DNA from: Streptomyces maremycinicus
Lineage (GTDB): Bacteria > Actinomycetota > Actinomycetes > Streptomycetales > Streptomycetaceae
Direction: 5' to 3'
Length of the DNA stretch: 64,000 bases
NCBI RefSeq assembly: GCF_001184025.1
Contig: NZ_BBYG01000008.1
Location: forward strand, 744,001 to 808,000
A program made the translations under genes and the position numbers. Of this stretch, positions 25,427 through 37,531 are shown in pieces; positions within the stretch are counted from its first letter, which is position 1; each line of letters opens with the position of its first letter. The notes below the pieces were generated by a model that saw nothing but the letters and a program-made list of their open reading frames with translations, made no database searches and was not told the origin of the DNA.

Positions 25427-28243
25427 ATGAACGTGGCCGACCTGATCGTGACCGCCTTCTCTGCCACAGCCGTCACCGCGATGGGCTGGTTCTTCTTCGG
25501 TCCGCGCCGGGCGCGGACGGCGGAGCTCTCCCATGGCGTGCAGCGGGTCGAGGTGACCGTGCGCGGTGGCTACAGCCCCGACGTGATCCGGCTGCGGCAG
25601 GGGGTTCCGGCCGAGCTGGTCTTCGACCGGCAGGAGTCCGGGGAGTGCACGAACCGGGTCGTCTTCCCGGAGTTGCGCGTGAGCGCCGCGTTGCCGGCGC
25701 ACGAACGCACGACGGTGCGGCTGAACCCTGCGGAGGCGGGATCGTACGGCTTCGCGTGCGGGATGAACATGATTCACGGCACGGTGCTGGTTGAACCTGG
25801 CGACGGGCCGGGCGCGGTCGGCGCGGCTCCACCCGGTGACGAAGACCGGGGGATGGGCACGCACGCCCCCCTCGTCGGACCGAGCGAGGGGCGGGCGGCC
25901 GAGGCGGAAGCGGCCGAGGCCGCCGAGAGGCGGGCGGAGATCCGGGATCTGAGCCGTCGCGTGGCCTTCGGCGCCGTACTGACCGCGCCGGTGCTGTTCG
26001 CGGTGATGGCCGATTCCCTCTTCCACGCGGACTGGGTGCCCGGCTGGATGCTGAACAACTGGCTGCAACTGGCGCTGATCACTCCCGTGATGCTCTACAC
26101 CGGGTGGCCCATCCACCGCACCGGCTGGCTGACCCTCGCCCACCGCGCCGCGGACATGAACTCGCTGATCACCCTGGGAACGGTGGCGGCCTACGGTTAC
26201 AGCCTGCTGGTCACCCTCGCCCCCGGTTCGCTGCCGGAGGACGTGCGTGAGGTGTACTTCGAGGCCGTCGGGGTGATCCTGACGCTCATCCTGCTGGGCC
26301 GGCTGCTGGAGGCACGTGCCAAGGCCGGCACCGGGGAGGCGATCCGCGCGCTGCTGGGGCTGCAGGCCCGTACCGCCCGCGTCGTCCGCGACGGCGTCGA
26401 GACCGAGATCCCGGTGGAGGACGTGGCCGTCGGCGACGAGGTCGTCATCCGGCCAGGCGAGAAGGTCCCGGTGGACGCCGAGGTGATCTCCGGATCATCG
26501 GCCGTGGACGAGTCGATGGTGACCGGCGAGCCCATGCCGGTGACCAAGCGCGCCGGGGATACGGTCATCGGTGCGACCGTCAACGGCACCGGTTCCCTGC
26601 GGGTGCGCGCGGCCAAGGTCGGCGCGGACACGATGCTCGCCCAGATCATCGGGCTGGTGAGGCAGGCGCAGGCGTCCAAGGCGCCGATCCAGCGGCTGGC
26701 CGACGCCACCTCGGCGTACTTCGTGCCCGCTGTGATCGCCATCGCGATCGGCACCTTCGCGCTGTGGTACGTCGTGGGCCCGGCTCCGGCGCTGACCCTG
26801 GCGCTCGTGTCGGCCGTCGCCGTACTGATCATCGCCTGCCCGTGCGCACTGGGCCTGGCCACCCCGATGTCCATCATGGTCGGCACCGGCAAGGGCGCCC
26901 GCGCGGGCATTCTGATCCGCTCAGCCGAGGCCCTGGAGACCGCGCACAAGCTGGACACCGTGGTCCTGGACAAGACCGGCACGATCACCGCGGGAACGCC
27001 CGTCCTCACCGACATACGCCCCGTCGGCGAGGTGGAGCCCGACCGTCTATTGGTCCTGGTCGCCGGAGCCGAACGCGACAGCGAGCACCCGCTGGCCGCC
27101 GCGATCGTCGCCGGGGCGCGTGAGCAGGGGCTCGGGGTGCCGGCCGCCACCGGATTCGACTCGGTGACCGGCAAGGGAGTGCAGGCCACGGTGGACGGGC
27201 ACGCCGTGCTGGTCGGCGCGGCACGGCTGCTCGCCGATGTCGGGATCGACACCGCCGAACTCACCCCGGTCGCCGCCGAGTTGTCCGCGCAGGGCAAGAC
27301 CCCGGTGATGGTGGCCCTCGACGGCCGCCCCGCCGGAGTACTCGCGGTCGCCGACACCGTCAAGGAGGACTCCGCCGCCGCCATCGCCGCCCTCCGGCAG
27401 ATGGGCGTACAGGTGGTCATGCTCACCGGCGACAACCGGCGCACGGCCGCCGCGATCGCCGCCGAGGTCGGCATCGAGCGGGTGCTCGCCGAGGTGCTTC
27501 CCGAGCACAAGGCCGACGCCATACGGGGCTTGCAGGCCGAGGGCCGCCGGGTGGGCATGGTCGGCGACGGCATCAACGACGCCCCCGCCCTCGCCCAGGC
27601 CGACGTGGGCCTGGCCATCGGCACCGGCACCGACGTGGCCATCGAGGCCGCCGACATCACCCTCATCTCCGGCTCGCTGGCCGGCGTCGTCACCGCTATC
27701 CGGCTGTCGCGAGCCACCATGCGCAACATCCGGCAGAACCTGTTCTTCGCCCTGGTCTACAACGCCGTGGGCGTCCCCGTCGCCGCCGGTGCCCTGTATC
27801 CGTGGCTCGGCATCCGCCTCAGCCCGATCATCGCCGCCGCCGCGATGGCCCTGTCCTCCCTGTCCGTGGTCACCAACGCCAACCGGCTGCGCCGCTGGCG
27901 CGCCGCCCCGCTGCCCGACTCCGCCCCCACCAGGGTCCAGCCGCGGGTGGACGTACCGGAGGACGTCGACATCCAGTCGGGTACGACACCCGACCACACC
28001 GCTCAAGCCGACACAGCCAAGGAGACCGACATGAACGTCTTCAAGCGCCACGCTCACCACAGCCACGACGCCCCGCCCGAGACCGCCACGGTCACCGACC
28101 CGGTCTGTGGCATGAGCATCAGCCGGGATGCCGCCGCAGAAGAGCGCGAAGTGGACGGCCACACCTACTACTTCTGCTCCGAGCGGTGCGCCACCACCTT
28201 CGACGCCGACCCCGCCCGCTACATCAGCAGCGCCGAGGCGTAG
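25427..28243 (+). CDS. Copper P1B-ATPase fused to N-terminal cupredoxin-like and C-terminal YHS domains
   Basis: A 938-residue Cu(I) exporter. A helix anchors residues 5-25, then a cupredoxin-like domain (about 35-125) with possible ligands in ESGECTN and [10 protein letters not shown]. The ATPase core has eight predicted helices, TGEP (TGES variant), [19 protein letters not shown] and [10 protein letters not shown]. After a linker containing KRHAHHSHD, the last 55 residues form a YHS domain ([23 protein letters not shown]). No HMA domain is present; the cupredoxin replaces it. AAGGAG precedes the ATG by 6 nt. About 200 residues longer than plain CopA. Probable control by CsoR and by the palindrome upstream. 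Confidence 0.93.
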   Translation: MNVADLIVTAFSATAVTAMGWFFFGPRRARTAELSHGVQRVEVTVRGGYSPDVIRLRQGVPAELVFDRQESGECTNRVVFPELRVSAALPAHERTTVRLNPAEAGSYGFACGMNMIHGTVLVEPGDGPGAVGAAPPGDEDRGMGTHAPLVGPSEGRAAEAEAAEAAERRAEIRDLSRRVAFGAVLTAPVLFAVMADSLFHADWVPGWMLNNWLQLALITPVMLYTGWPIHRTGWLTLAHRAADMNSLITLGTVAAYGYSLLVTLAPGSLPEDVREVYFEAVGVILTLILLGRLLEARAKAGTGEAIRALLGLQARTARVVRDGVETEIPVEDVAVGDEVVIRPGEKVPVDAEVISGSSAVDESMVTGEPMPVTKRAGDTVIGATVNGTGSLRVRAAKVGADTMLAQIIGLVRQAQASKAPIQRLADATSAYFVPAVIAIAIGTFALWYVVGPAPALTLALVSAVAVLIIACPCALGLATPMSIMVGTGKGARAGILIRSAEALETAHKLDTVVLDKTGTITAGTPVLTDIRPVGEVEPDRLLVLVAGAERDSEHPLAAAIVAGAREQGLGVPAATGFDSVTGKGVQATVDGHAVLVGAARLLADVGIDTAELTPVAAELSAQGKTPVMVALDGRPAGVLAVADTVKEDSAAAIAALRQMGVQVVMLTGDNRRTAAAIAAEVGIERVLAEVLPEHKADAIRGLQAEGRRVGMVGDGINDAPALAQADVGLAIGTGTDVAIEAADITLISGSLAGVVTAIRLSRATMRNIRQNLFFALVYNAVGVPVAAGALYPWLGIRLSPIIAAAAMALSSLSVVTNANRLRRWRAAPLPDSAPTRVQPRVDVPEDVDIQSGTTPDHTAQADTAKETDMNVFKRHAHHSHDAPPETATVTDPVCGMSISRDAAAEEREVDGHTYYFCSERCATTFDADPARYISSAEA

Positions 28244-28270
28244 GGCGCCCGATTCCGCAGGGAGTCCGCC

Positions 28271-29804
28271 ATGACCAAGCAGGCCGAACCACCACCCCCG
28301 GGCGACAAGCCGACGCCGACCGCGCCGCCGCCCGCGTGGCGGCACTGGCTGTGGCCGCTGGCCGTCCTCCTCGCCGTCGGCCTGTGGGCGGTGCTGCCCG
28401 GGACCCGCTCCAGCGAGCCGGTGAAGACGGACCTGACGTACTCGAAGTTCCTCGACCAGGTCGACGACGGCAAGGTCAAGTCCGTCACCATCAAGGCCGG
28501 CGGGGAGCCCAACGGCACGCTCTCCAACGGGCACCGCTTCACCACGGCCGTCCCGGTCCAGATGGCCGGTGACCGGCTGGAGGAGAAGAAGGTGGCGGTG
28601 ACCGCCACGCCGCCGTCCACCTCCCCGTCCGCCGGCTCCCGGATACTGTCCTGGATCCTCCTGCTCGGCCCGTTCCTGCTGATCATCTGGTTCTGGCGGC
28701 GGATGCCGAAGGGCGCGGCCGGCCACATGCAGGGCATGCTGGGCGGCGTCGGCAAGTCCAAGGTGTTCGACGCGGAACGCCCCGAGACCACGTTCGCGGA
28801 CGTCGCCGGATACGAGGGCGCCAAGGCCGAGATCGCCGAGGTCGTCGACTTCCTGCGCAGGCCCGAACGCTACCGGCGGGGGGACATCGACCTGGACGTG
28901 GTGGCACGCGGCACGCCGGGATTCTCCGGCGTGGACCTCGCCAACCTGGCCAACGAGGCCTCCATCGTCGCGGTACGGGACGGCCGCGAGGCGCTCACCG
29001 CGGACGACTTCGACAGCGCCCGGGACCGGATCCTGCTCGGCCGCCGGGAGGGCTCCAACGTGCTCCCGCCGAGAAGGAGGCGGTCGCCGTCCATGAGGCA
29101 GGGCATGCCCTGGTCGCCGCGCTGTCCCCGGGCGCCGATCCGGTCACCAAGGTCACCATTCTGCCTGCCGGGCAGACCCTCGGCGTCACCGAGCAACTGC
29201 CCCTCGTCGAACGCCACCTGTACGGCGAGGACTACCTCACGCAGACCCTCGCGGTACGGCTCGGCGGTCGCGCCGCCGAACTCGTCGTGCTCGGGCAGGG
29301 CTCCACCGGAGCCGCCAACGACCTGGCCGGCGCCACCGAACTGGCCACCAAGATGGTCCGCGAATTCGGCCTCTCCTCCGCGCTCGGTCCGGTGGGCTAC
29401 CCGCAGGGCGGCTCGGTCTTCCTGGGCAGCGGCGGGAGCGCCATGAGCAGCCGCCCTCTCGCCGAGGCCACCCAGGCCGCCGTCGACACCGAGGTCGCCC
29501 GCCTGCTGCGCGAGGCCGAACAGCACGCCACCGCTCTCCTCACCGAACACCGCACCGAGCTGCGGCGGCTGGCCGACCTGCTTCTGGAGCAGGAGACCGT
29601 GGACGGCTCGGCCTCTACCGCCTCCTGGGGACTGAACACCCTGGCGAGCCACCCGTCGGCACGACCGTGGCGCCACACCGCATCTCGGTCGACAAGCGGC
29701 CCGCCACACACCACAGCGACCACACCGGGCCGGTCCCTGTCGCGCCGCTCGCCGACCCCGGCGGCACCGGCCGGGAGGAGTCCGTCGGCGGCTGCGAACG
29801 ATGA
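28271..29804 (+). pseudogene. ftsH-like gene lacking its AAA core and frameshifted
   Basis: The start is normal: ribosome-binding GGGAG, a membrane helix, an FtsH extracellular domain (TYSKFLDQVDDGKVKSV), a second helix, and TTFADVAGYEGAKAEIAEVV. After PERYRRG the sequence jumps to DIDLDVVARGTPGFSGVDLANL, so about 130 residues with Walker A, Walker B and the SRH are gone. Near 29060 the frame shifts, and the protease part continues in another frame with zinc motif AVHEAGHALVA; a second shift near 29605 separates the tail ending at 29804. An ATP-dependent protease cannot be made. It sits 27 bp after the ATPase-YHS gene and was probably part of that operon. Confidence 0.85.
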
Positions 29805-29958
29805 CCGCCCATCCACGGTCCCCGTGCAGCGGTGCACTGCGATGCGGGGCGCCAGGCCGGAGCGCGGGTCATCAAGCCCCCTGACCGGATCCACTTCCCG
29901 GCGCCCGGCCGGTCCCGCCCGCCCGACTGCGACCACGAAGAACCAGGAGCACCCCGCG

Positions 29959-31641
29959 ATGAACGTCCCTCGGCTCTACCCAGTGCGGTTCACGACCGCG
30001 TCCCGTTCCGCTGCCGCGGCGCAGGTACGCGGGCCGGACCGGCGTGCCGCCTGTGCCGGCCGCGCGTCATCGGCGGTTCCCGCACGGCTGGAGGCCGGTG
30101 CCGGCACGGCCTCGCCGGGGGCGGACCGCCGCCGCTGGGTGCTGGCGATCGTCTCGGTGGCGTGGTTCCTGGTGCTGATCGACGACACCGCGGTGATCAT
30201 CGCGCTGCCCCCGCTGGGCCGGGAGCTGGGGCTCGGCCTGGCCGGCCTGGAGTGGGTGGTCAACTTGTACACCCTGACCTTCGCCGTGCTCACCCTGTGC
30301 GGCGGCATGCTCGCCGACCGGTACGGCAGCCGGCCGGTGTTCCTGGCCGGGCTGGTGGCGTTCACCGGCTTCTCGCTGGCCGCGGGGTTGTCGCCGAGCG
30401 GCGGGGCGCTGGTCGGGCTGCGCGCCGGGCAAGGGGCAGGGGCGGCGCTGTTGGGTCCGGCCTCGCTGGCCCTGCTGCTCACCGCGTTCACCGGCACGGC
30501 CCGGGCGCTCGCCCTGGGCGTGTGGTCCGGCGTCGGCGCCGCCGCCCTGGCCGGCGGCCCGCTGCTGGGCGCGGTGCTCACTGACGGCTTCGGCTGGCGG
30601 TCGATCTTCCTTGTCAACGTACCGCTCGGGGCCGTCATCTGGTTCGTGGCCCGCCGTACGCTGCACTCCCCGCCGCCCGCGCCGCGCAGGGGGCCGGTCG
30701 ATGTCGCCGGTGTCCTCGTCTCGGCGGCCGGACTGTCCGCACTGATCTTCGCGTTCACCCGGGCCAACGAGTACGGCTGGACCTCGCCGAGGCTGTGGGC
30801 GATGCTCGCGGCTGCCGTGGCCGCCTTGGCGGCCTTCATTTGGATCGAGCGCCGGGCCGCGGCACCGCTGCTGGACCTCTCGCTGTTCCGCCGGCCCAAC
30901 TTCCTGGCCGGCAATCTGCTGGGGATGGTCAGCCTGGCGGTGATGTGCAGCGTGTTCTTCTTCCTGTCCCTGTACCTCCAGCTGGCCGCCGGGTCCACAC
31001 CCATCCAGGCAGGGCTCGCCCTGCTGCCGCTGACGCTGCTCGGCGCCGCAGTGGCGCCGGCTGCCGGCTGGCTCGTACCCCGCCTCGGCGCCCGTACCCT
31101 CATCGGCACCGGCCTGGCGCTGACCGCCGCAGGGCTGGTCCTGCTGACCGGTATCGCCCCCGACTGGGGGGCCGCCCGCCTCCAGCCCGGTCTGCTCACT
31201 GCCGGGCTGGGCCTGGGACTGGCCACCGCCCCCATCACCACCGCCACCCTCGGCCACATCCCCGACCAGCACAGCGGCATCGCCAGCGGCGCCCTCAACG
31301 CCTTCCGCATGATCGGCCTGTCCCTCGGTATCGCCGTCATGGGCGCCATCACCGCGGCCCACTGGCCCGGCGACCTGGTCCGCACCCGCCCGGGCACGGC
31401 GTTCACCACCGGCATCGGGCACGGCTTCTGGATCAACGCCGCGATCGCCCTCGCCGGAGCGGCCCTGGCGATCGCCGCCATCCGCACCCCGCACCGCCCC
31501 CGGGCAACGGCACCCGGAGAAGAACCCGCGGCCGCCGACACCACACCCGGCGCGCCATCCTGCGACTGTGAGTGGCGCACGCCAGCCCCGCAGCATTCGG
31601 CCCAGTCCCTCACCCGGGGCCGCCGAGGAAGAGGAAGGTGA
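29959..31641 (+). CDS. MFS exporter, DHA2 (EmrB/QacA) type
   Basis: A 560-residue transporter with about 14 hydrophobic helices, starting WVLAIVSVAWFLVLIDDTAV (the helix-1 D/T motif of DHA2 pumps) and with motif A-like GGMLADRYGSRPVFLAG. A 50-residue basic N-terminal extension precedes helix 1, so an internal start is possible; ATG at 29959 has CAGGAG 8 nt upstream. The C-terminal tail ends GRRGRGR. It lies 6 bp before the glycosyltransferase-YHS gene, which suggests co-transcription. Substrate unknown. Confidence 0.88.
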   Translation: MNVPRLYPVRFTTASRSAAAAQVRGPDRRAACAGRASSAVPARLEAGAGTASPGADRRRWVLAIVSVAWFLVLIDDTAVIIALPPLGRELGLGLAGLEWVVNLYTLTFAVLTLCGGMLADRYGSRPVFLAGLVAFTGFSLAAGLSPSGGALVGLRAGQGAGAALLGPASLALLLTAFTGTARALALGVWSGVGAAALAGGPLLGAVLTDGFGWRSIFLVNVPLGAVIWFVARRTLHSPPPAPRRGPVDVAGVLVSAAGLSALIFAFTRANEYGWTSPRLWAMLAAAVAALAAFIWIERRAAAPLLDLSLFRRPNFLAGNLLGMVSLAVMCSVFFFLSLYLQLAAGSTPIQAGLALLPLTLLGAAVAPAAGWLVPRLGARTLIGTGLALTAAGLVLLTGIAPDWGAARLQPGLLTAGLGLGLATAPITTATLGHIPDQHSGIASGALNAFRMIGLSLGIAVMGAITAAHWPGDLVRTRPGTAFTTGIGHGFWINAAIALAGAALAIAAIRTPHRPRATAPGEEPAAADTTPGAPSCDCEWRTPAPQHSAQSLTRGRRGRGR

Positions 31642-31647
31642 GCACCG

Positions 31648-33128
<1,481 letters not shown>

Positions 33129-33132
<4 letters not shown>

Positions 33133-34199
33133 CCGAGCTGCGCCAGGATCCCTTCACCCACGACTGGGTGGCCATCGCCCCCGGCCGCGAGGAACGCCCC
33201 CGCCGGACGCCCCGTCCGCAGTCGGCCGACGGACGCCCCGCGCAGCGCGCCGCAGCCGATCCGGCCTGCCCCTTCTGCCCGGGCCGGGAGGAGTCCACCC
33301 CGCCCGAGATCTGGCGCCTGCCCGCCCCCGCCGGTACCGCGGAAGCGGACTGGGCGATCCGCGTCGTCCCCAACCGCTACCCCGTCCTGGACCCAGGCGA
33401 CCGGCCGGCCCGCCACCACACCAGCGGACTGCACACCCGCGCCGACGGCACCGGCAGCCACGAGGTCGTCATCGAATCCCCCGACCACGACTGGGACCTC
33501 GCGGACGGTGACGACACCGCCGTCGCCGACATCCTGCGCGCCTACCGCACCCGAACCCGCGTTCTGCGCGAGGCCCGACCCGGCCTGGTGCTGCCCTTCC
33601 GCAACCACGGCGCGGCGGCCGGCACCTCCCTGCCGCACCCGCACTCCCAGATCGTCGCCACCCCGATCGTGCCGCTGCGCTTCCGCCACCTGTTCGACGT
33701 CGCCCGCGCCTACTACGACGACACCGGCCGCTGCCTGTACGTCGACCACACCGTTGCCGAACTCGCCGACGGCAGGCGGGTCCTGGCGGCCACCGAGCAC
33801 GCGGCCGCCCTCGCCCCCTACGCCGCCCGCGCCCCGTACGAAACCTGGATCGTGCCCCAGCGCCACCAGGCATCCTTCGCCGACGCACCCGACAAGATCC
33901 TGGAGCAGACCGCGGCCCTGCTGCGCCGCACCCTGGCCGCCCTGCGCGACCTGCTCGGCGACGTCCCCTACAACTACGCCCTGATCAGCGCCCCCAACGG
34001 CGAAGAGGCCACCGCCTACTTCGCCTGGCACCTGCAGATCGTCCCCCGGCTGACCGAGCCCGCCGGCTTCGAACTCGGCACCGGCATCGCCGTCAACCCC
34101 GTCCCGCCCGAACACGCCGCGGCCCGCCTGCGCCAGGCCATCGCCGCCCTCCCCGCCCCGGCTCTGCCCGTCCCGCCCGGGCCGGGCTGCCATCGATAG
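33129..34199 (+). CDS. Galactose-1-phosphate uridylyltransferase (GalT) family
   Basis: A 356-residue HIT-superfamily nucleotidylyltransferase. The active site HPHSQ is at 170-174 (H172 the nucleotidylated His). Zinc ligands CPFC are at 47-50, and the second-domain motif WHLQIVPR is near residue 302. The order of motifs and length match GalT; some archaeal and bacterial relatives use other sugar phosphates. Coupled to the TreT-like gene upstream, it may supply or recycle the nucleotide sugar for trehalose synthesis (inference). No galK or galE is nearby, which argues against a simple galactose pathway. Confidence 0.88.
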
Positions 34200-34208
34200 G
34201 AACGGCCG

Positions 34209-35300
34209 ATGTCCCAACGACCGGACCCCGCGGCGGTGAGCAGCCGACCTGAGCCAAGACAGACCCCCGCACGGCCCGGCTGGGGGTGGTGGGTGGGCGC
34301 GGCCGTCGTCGTGGTGGCCGCGCTCCTGGTCGCCGTCGCCCACCGGCACGAGCTGGCCGCGGCGTCCCGCCTGATCACCCAGGTGCAGGTGCCCAAGCTG
34401 GCGGTCGCGGTGGCATTCGAGGCGGCGTCCCTCATCTGCTTCGCCGCAGTGCAGCGCTGGCTGCTGCACGCCGGCGGGGTGCGGCTGAGCCTGCGGGGCA
34501 TGACGGCCCTCGCCGTGGCGGCCAACGCCGTAGCTGGGGCCCTGCCCGCCGGGGCCGCCTTCTCGGCCGCCTGGCTCTTCCGGCAGCTGCGCCGACGCGG
34601 TGCCGGGCAGCTGCTCGCGGCCGCCGTGCTGGTCACGGCCGGGGCCCTGGCGGCGCTCAGCCTGTTCCTCCTTCTCCTCCTCGGGGCACTCACCGCGGGG
34701 CTGAGCGGCGCCGGTACCGTGCTGTGGCCGATCGGCGCTGTGGCGCTGCTGCTGGGCCTCGGCCTGGCGGGCCTGGCGCTGTCCCGCATCCCACGCTGCC
34801 GTGAAGCGGTGTGGCGGGCGTGGACCTCGGCGGGTGAGCGGTCCCGGCGCGTCCGGCGGATCGAAGAGGCGCTCGTACGCCTGGTCGGCCAGGCACGCAG
34901 CGTGCAGCCGGGGCTGCGGCCCTGGCTGCGGCCCTTCAGCCTCGCCCTGCTCAACTGGACCCTCGACGCCGCGTGCCTGGCCGCAAGCCTCTGGGCGCTG
35001 GGCATCGGCGTGCCCTGGCACGGCCTGCTGCTCGCCTACGGCCTCACCCAGATCCCCGGCAGCCTGCGCCTCACGCCCGGAAGCATCGGCATCGTCGAGA
35101 CGAGTCTGGCGGCCCTGCTCGTCCTGTACGGCCTCAGCCCCGAACAGGCCATCGCGGGCACACTCCTGTACCGGATCTCCAGCTACTGGGTGCTGCAGCC
35201 GATCGGCTGGGCCAGCTGGATCGCCCTGACCCTGCACGCCGGGCAGTCCCCGAAGGGCCCGACGGACGAGACGGCAGAGGCTTCGCACCCCGCGCCGTGA
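34209..35300 (+). CDS. Flippase-like membrane protein (LPG synthase TM/UPF0104 type)
   Basis: A 363-residue protein with about eight hydrophobic helices. Family features are LPKLAV-like first loop (VQVPKLAVAVAFEAAS), ANAVAGALPAGAAFSAAW, and the C-terminal GLTQIPGSLRLTPGSIGIVETSLAALL. This matches the lysylphosphatidylglycerol-synthetase membrane domain/AglD group, implicated in moving lipid or glycolipid precursors. The catalytic aminoacyl domain is absent. It is 9 bp after the GalT-like gene, so probably the operon's last member. A close paralogue lies at 47325-48434. Confidence 0.82.
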   Translation: MSQRPDPAAVSSRPEPRQTPARPGWGWWVGAAVVVVAALLVAVAHRHELAAASRLITQVQVPKLAVAVAFEAASLICFAAVQRWLLHAGGVRLSLRGMTALAVAANAVAGALPAGAAFSAAWLFRQLRRRGAGQLLAAAVLVTAGALAALSLFLLLLLGALTAGLSGAGTVLWPIGAVALLLGLGLAGLALSRIPRCREAVWRAWTSAGERSRRVRRIEEALVRLVGQARSVQPGLRPWLRPFSLALLNWTLDAACLAASLWALGIGVPWHGLLLAYGLTQIPGSLRLTPGSIGIVETSLAALLVLYGLSPEQAIAGTLLYRISSYWVLQPIGWASWIALTLHAGQSPKGPTDETAEASHPAP

Positions 35301-35494
35301 CCGGCGCACAGCCAGCTGACGCCGCTGCCGATGATCCGGTCGGCCTCGTCGCACAGGTGACCACGACATGCAAGGTTCCCGTTTGTCCCCTGGCCCGCAT
35401 CGACAGCCCGACCCCGGGCCGCGTGCCAGGCTCCACGGTCACCTGCACGGGGGTGGCCTGGGCGCCCCCGCAGCTGCACGCGCCGTGGTGGGCG

Positions 35495-35617
35495 CGGCTC
35501 CTGGTCGTGGGCCGTCGTCGGCGTCACCGCCCCGCCCCGGCGCCAGCCATCGGGCCCGTGGCTCACGCCGCCATCCAGCACGCAGTGTGCCCGGTCGCAG
35601 TCGTTGCCCACGACTGA
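35495..35617 (+). pseudogene. C-terminal fragment of a universal stress protein
   Basis: About 40 residues (LLVVGRRRRHRPAPAPAIG then PVAHAAIQHAVCPVAVVAHD) match the end of the intact universal stress protein at 39472-40344. No upstream homology remains. It is a residue of a second copy. The 240 bp that follow hold no identifiable gene. Confidence 0.75.
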
Positions 35618-35863
35618 GACCCCGGCCGGGCCGTCGCCGGTTCGGCGAGCCCCGCACAGCGCGTGATCCCCTTCCCGTTCCAGGCGTCGCCTACGAGAAG
35701 GGCCGCGACGGGTGGCAGCGGCCGGCACGGCCGGATCTGACGCCTCCGGCCCCACCACGACCGCAGGAGGGTGCATGCGACATGGCCGCCGTCATCGCGC
35801 CACTCGCCGAACCGGAGACGGCCGGGCATCCGGCTTTCCCGTTCTCCGACCCGGCACCGCCTG

Positions 35864-36451
35864 TCAGGCGTGCCTGCGGCGGCTCCAGCGCGGTTCGATC
35901 TCGCCCCATTCGGCCTCCCACTGCGCCATCCGGCGCCTGTCCAGCCGTACCCGGGCGGCCGCCCGAATGGCGAGCAGCAGCACCGCGGCGAGGGCTGCGG
36001 CCGCCGCACCGCCCACTCAGGCACGGGATAGTGCCTGGGCGGCACTCATCGGCACCCCGGTGAGCTGCCCGCGCGTGTCCGTCCACACCACGATCTTCGT
36101 ACCGGCCGGCTGCCCGGCGGTCACCGCCGTCCTGCCCGTGCGGGCCGTGCCGTCGGGGCCGGTCCAGCGCACCTGCACCTTCACGCTGCCCGGGCCCAAC
36201 GCCCCCGCGTCGGCCGGTTTCCCCGGCGCTGCCCGCACAAGGACCGCCGCCGTGGGATGCCTCTCGTGGGCCTGCTGCCGGGCGATCCGCGACTGCGGTC
36301 CCGCCAGGGCCCAGGTCGTCGCCAGCCCGGCGACCGGGACCGAGACCACCAGCCCCGCGGCGACCAGCAGGCCGACCCATGCCTCGATCCGGTCCATGGA
36401 TATCCGCAGCGGATTGCTCCGCCAGCGCCAGACCCACCGTGTCGTACGCAT
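35864..36451 (-). pseudogene. Rv1733c-family membrane protein with in-frame stop
   Basis: Starts at ATG 36451 behind GGAGGAGG: WRWRSNPLRISMDRIEAW, a first helix, an extracytoplasmic domain with VQVRWTGPDGTARTG and KIVVWTDTRGQLTG. A TGA at 36019-36017 ends the frame after 144 residues. The same frame continues past it with a second helix (AALAAVLLLAIRAAA) and the family tail LDRRRMAQWEAEW to a stop at 35864, giving about 195 codons, as in the intact paralogue at 37983. So a nonsense change, not a frameshift, truncates it. Rv1733c is a DosR-regulon protein of unknown function in Mycobacterium tuberculosis. Confidence 0.8.
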
Positions 36452-36580
36452 CCCGGTCGCACCTCCTCCGTCCACGGTCGCGGTAGGCCGCCGGATACAC
36501 CCTCGGCCCGGATTCCGCATGTTCACGAACATCGCACGGGCCGCAACGGCGGGACGAGGGCCGACCAGGGCCAGTCCATG

Positions 36581-36595
36581 GGGACGTTCGGCCCC
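36581..36595. promoter_or_regulatory. DosR/OsdR-like box
   Basis: GGGACGTTCGGCCCC, a near-palindromic G/C box 130 nt upstream of the Rv1733c-type pseudogene. It differs by one base from the box at 47103. It resembles binding sites of the DevR/DosR/OsdR dormancy regulators; identification is by pattern only. Confidence 0.45.
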
Positions 36596-36633
36596 CGTAC
36601 CCCCGCCGTGGGACTGTTCGAGTCGAGGCTGTC

Positions 36634-37104
36634 GTGGCCCTCGGCATCGCCGCATTCCCACACGTCCGGCAGGTCAACATCACTGGGGCGGCGCGCGGCA
36701 CCGCCGAGCTCGCCGTCTTCTGGGCCCTGACCGGAAGCACCACGGTCGCCGCGCTCCTCCCGGCGTCCTGCGCGCGACTGGAAGCCCCCCAGCACCTGCG
36801 GGCGACCCACCCCCGCACGTGGCGCGCTCGACCCCATCCAGGAGGTGGAACCGGCTGAGGCCCGGCCGCGAACGGCCTGCGACACACCTCGCGCGAGCCC
36901 AGCCAGTGGTGGATGGGGCCATTCAGCCCTCCAGGAAGGGGACACCGGTCTGCGGCACGGCCGGTCAGCCCCTGCCCCTCGAGCACGTACCGGGGCAGGC
37001 TGAGCAGCTGGCTGGGCGCCACGCTCACCGGCGCGTCCGTGAGCTTCACGGACCTGCCGGCCGCCGGCGTCAACGTGGTCCCTGTCGGCATCTTCGTCCT
37101 GGGT
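36634..37104 (+). pseudogene. Membrane-protein remnants (possible GAP family and ABC permease pieces)
   Basis: At 36634-36860 one frame gives AELAVFWALTGSTTVAALLP, faintly like a GAP/Sap-type membrane protein. At 36988-37104 another gives RLSSWLGATLTGASVSFTDL then AAGVNVVPVGIFVLG, resembling an internal part of an ABC-2 permease. Neither has a start, and flanks are unrelated. They are best read as fragments. Confidence 0.3.
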
Positions 37105-37235
37105 AAGGACCACCGGACCATGGCACGGCCGAGCGGCCCATGGCCGCCGGTCCCCCGCAGGCGCACGCTGAGGAGTGTGCCACCCGTGACGGGTGGCCGT
37201 ATCCCCACCGTCAACAGGGTACCGGGGAGGACTCC

Positions 37236-37400
37236 ATGAAACGTTGGCGTACGCCGCTGGTGGTCACCGCGGTTACCGTGTTCGTGGTGCTGGCTGCACT
37301 GAACACACCGTTCCACCACCCTCTTCTGATCGTCGCCGTCGGCTCGCTGACCCTGTTCGCCGTGATACTTGCCATCCGTGATCACCGGTCGCGACGCTGA
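37236..37400 (+). CDS. Small two-helix membrane protein
   Basis: A 54-residue protein preceded by an excellent ribosome-binding site (GGGGAGG, 5 nt). Two hydrophobic helices (TPLVVTAVTVFVVLAAL and PLLIVAVGSLTLFAVILAI) are separated by the turn NTPFHH, and the end is basic (RDHRSRR). Family unknown. It stands alone between remnants; the strong start and compact fold suggest it is expressed. Confidence 0.6.
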   Translation: MKRWRTPLVVTAVTVFVVLAALNTPFHHPLLIVAVGSLTLFAVILAIRDHRSRR

Positions 37401-37531
37401 CGGGGGTGCGACGCGGAGTCCGCGTCGCACCCCTCGAGCTCCCTGGGTCCAGACCAGGGACCACAGCCCCGCCGGGGCGCCTCCCCGACAGGGCCGCTAC
37501 TCATCCGGGGTCTCCTCGACTGCTCCTCGGG

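Noticed and set aside
35691..37430. Minus-strand 579-residue frame
   Set aside because: Crosses several remnants and the Rv1733c-type gene in the wrong frame; composition is not protein-like.
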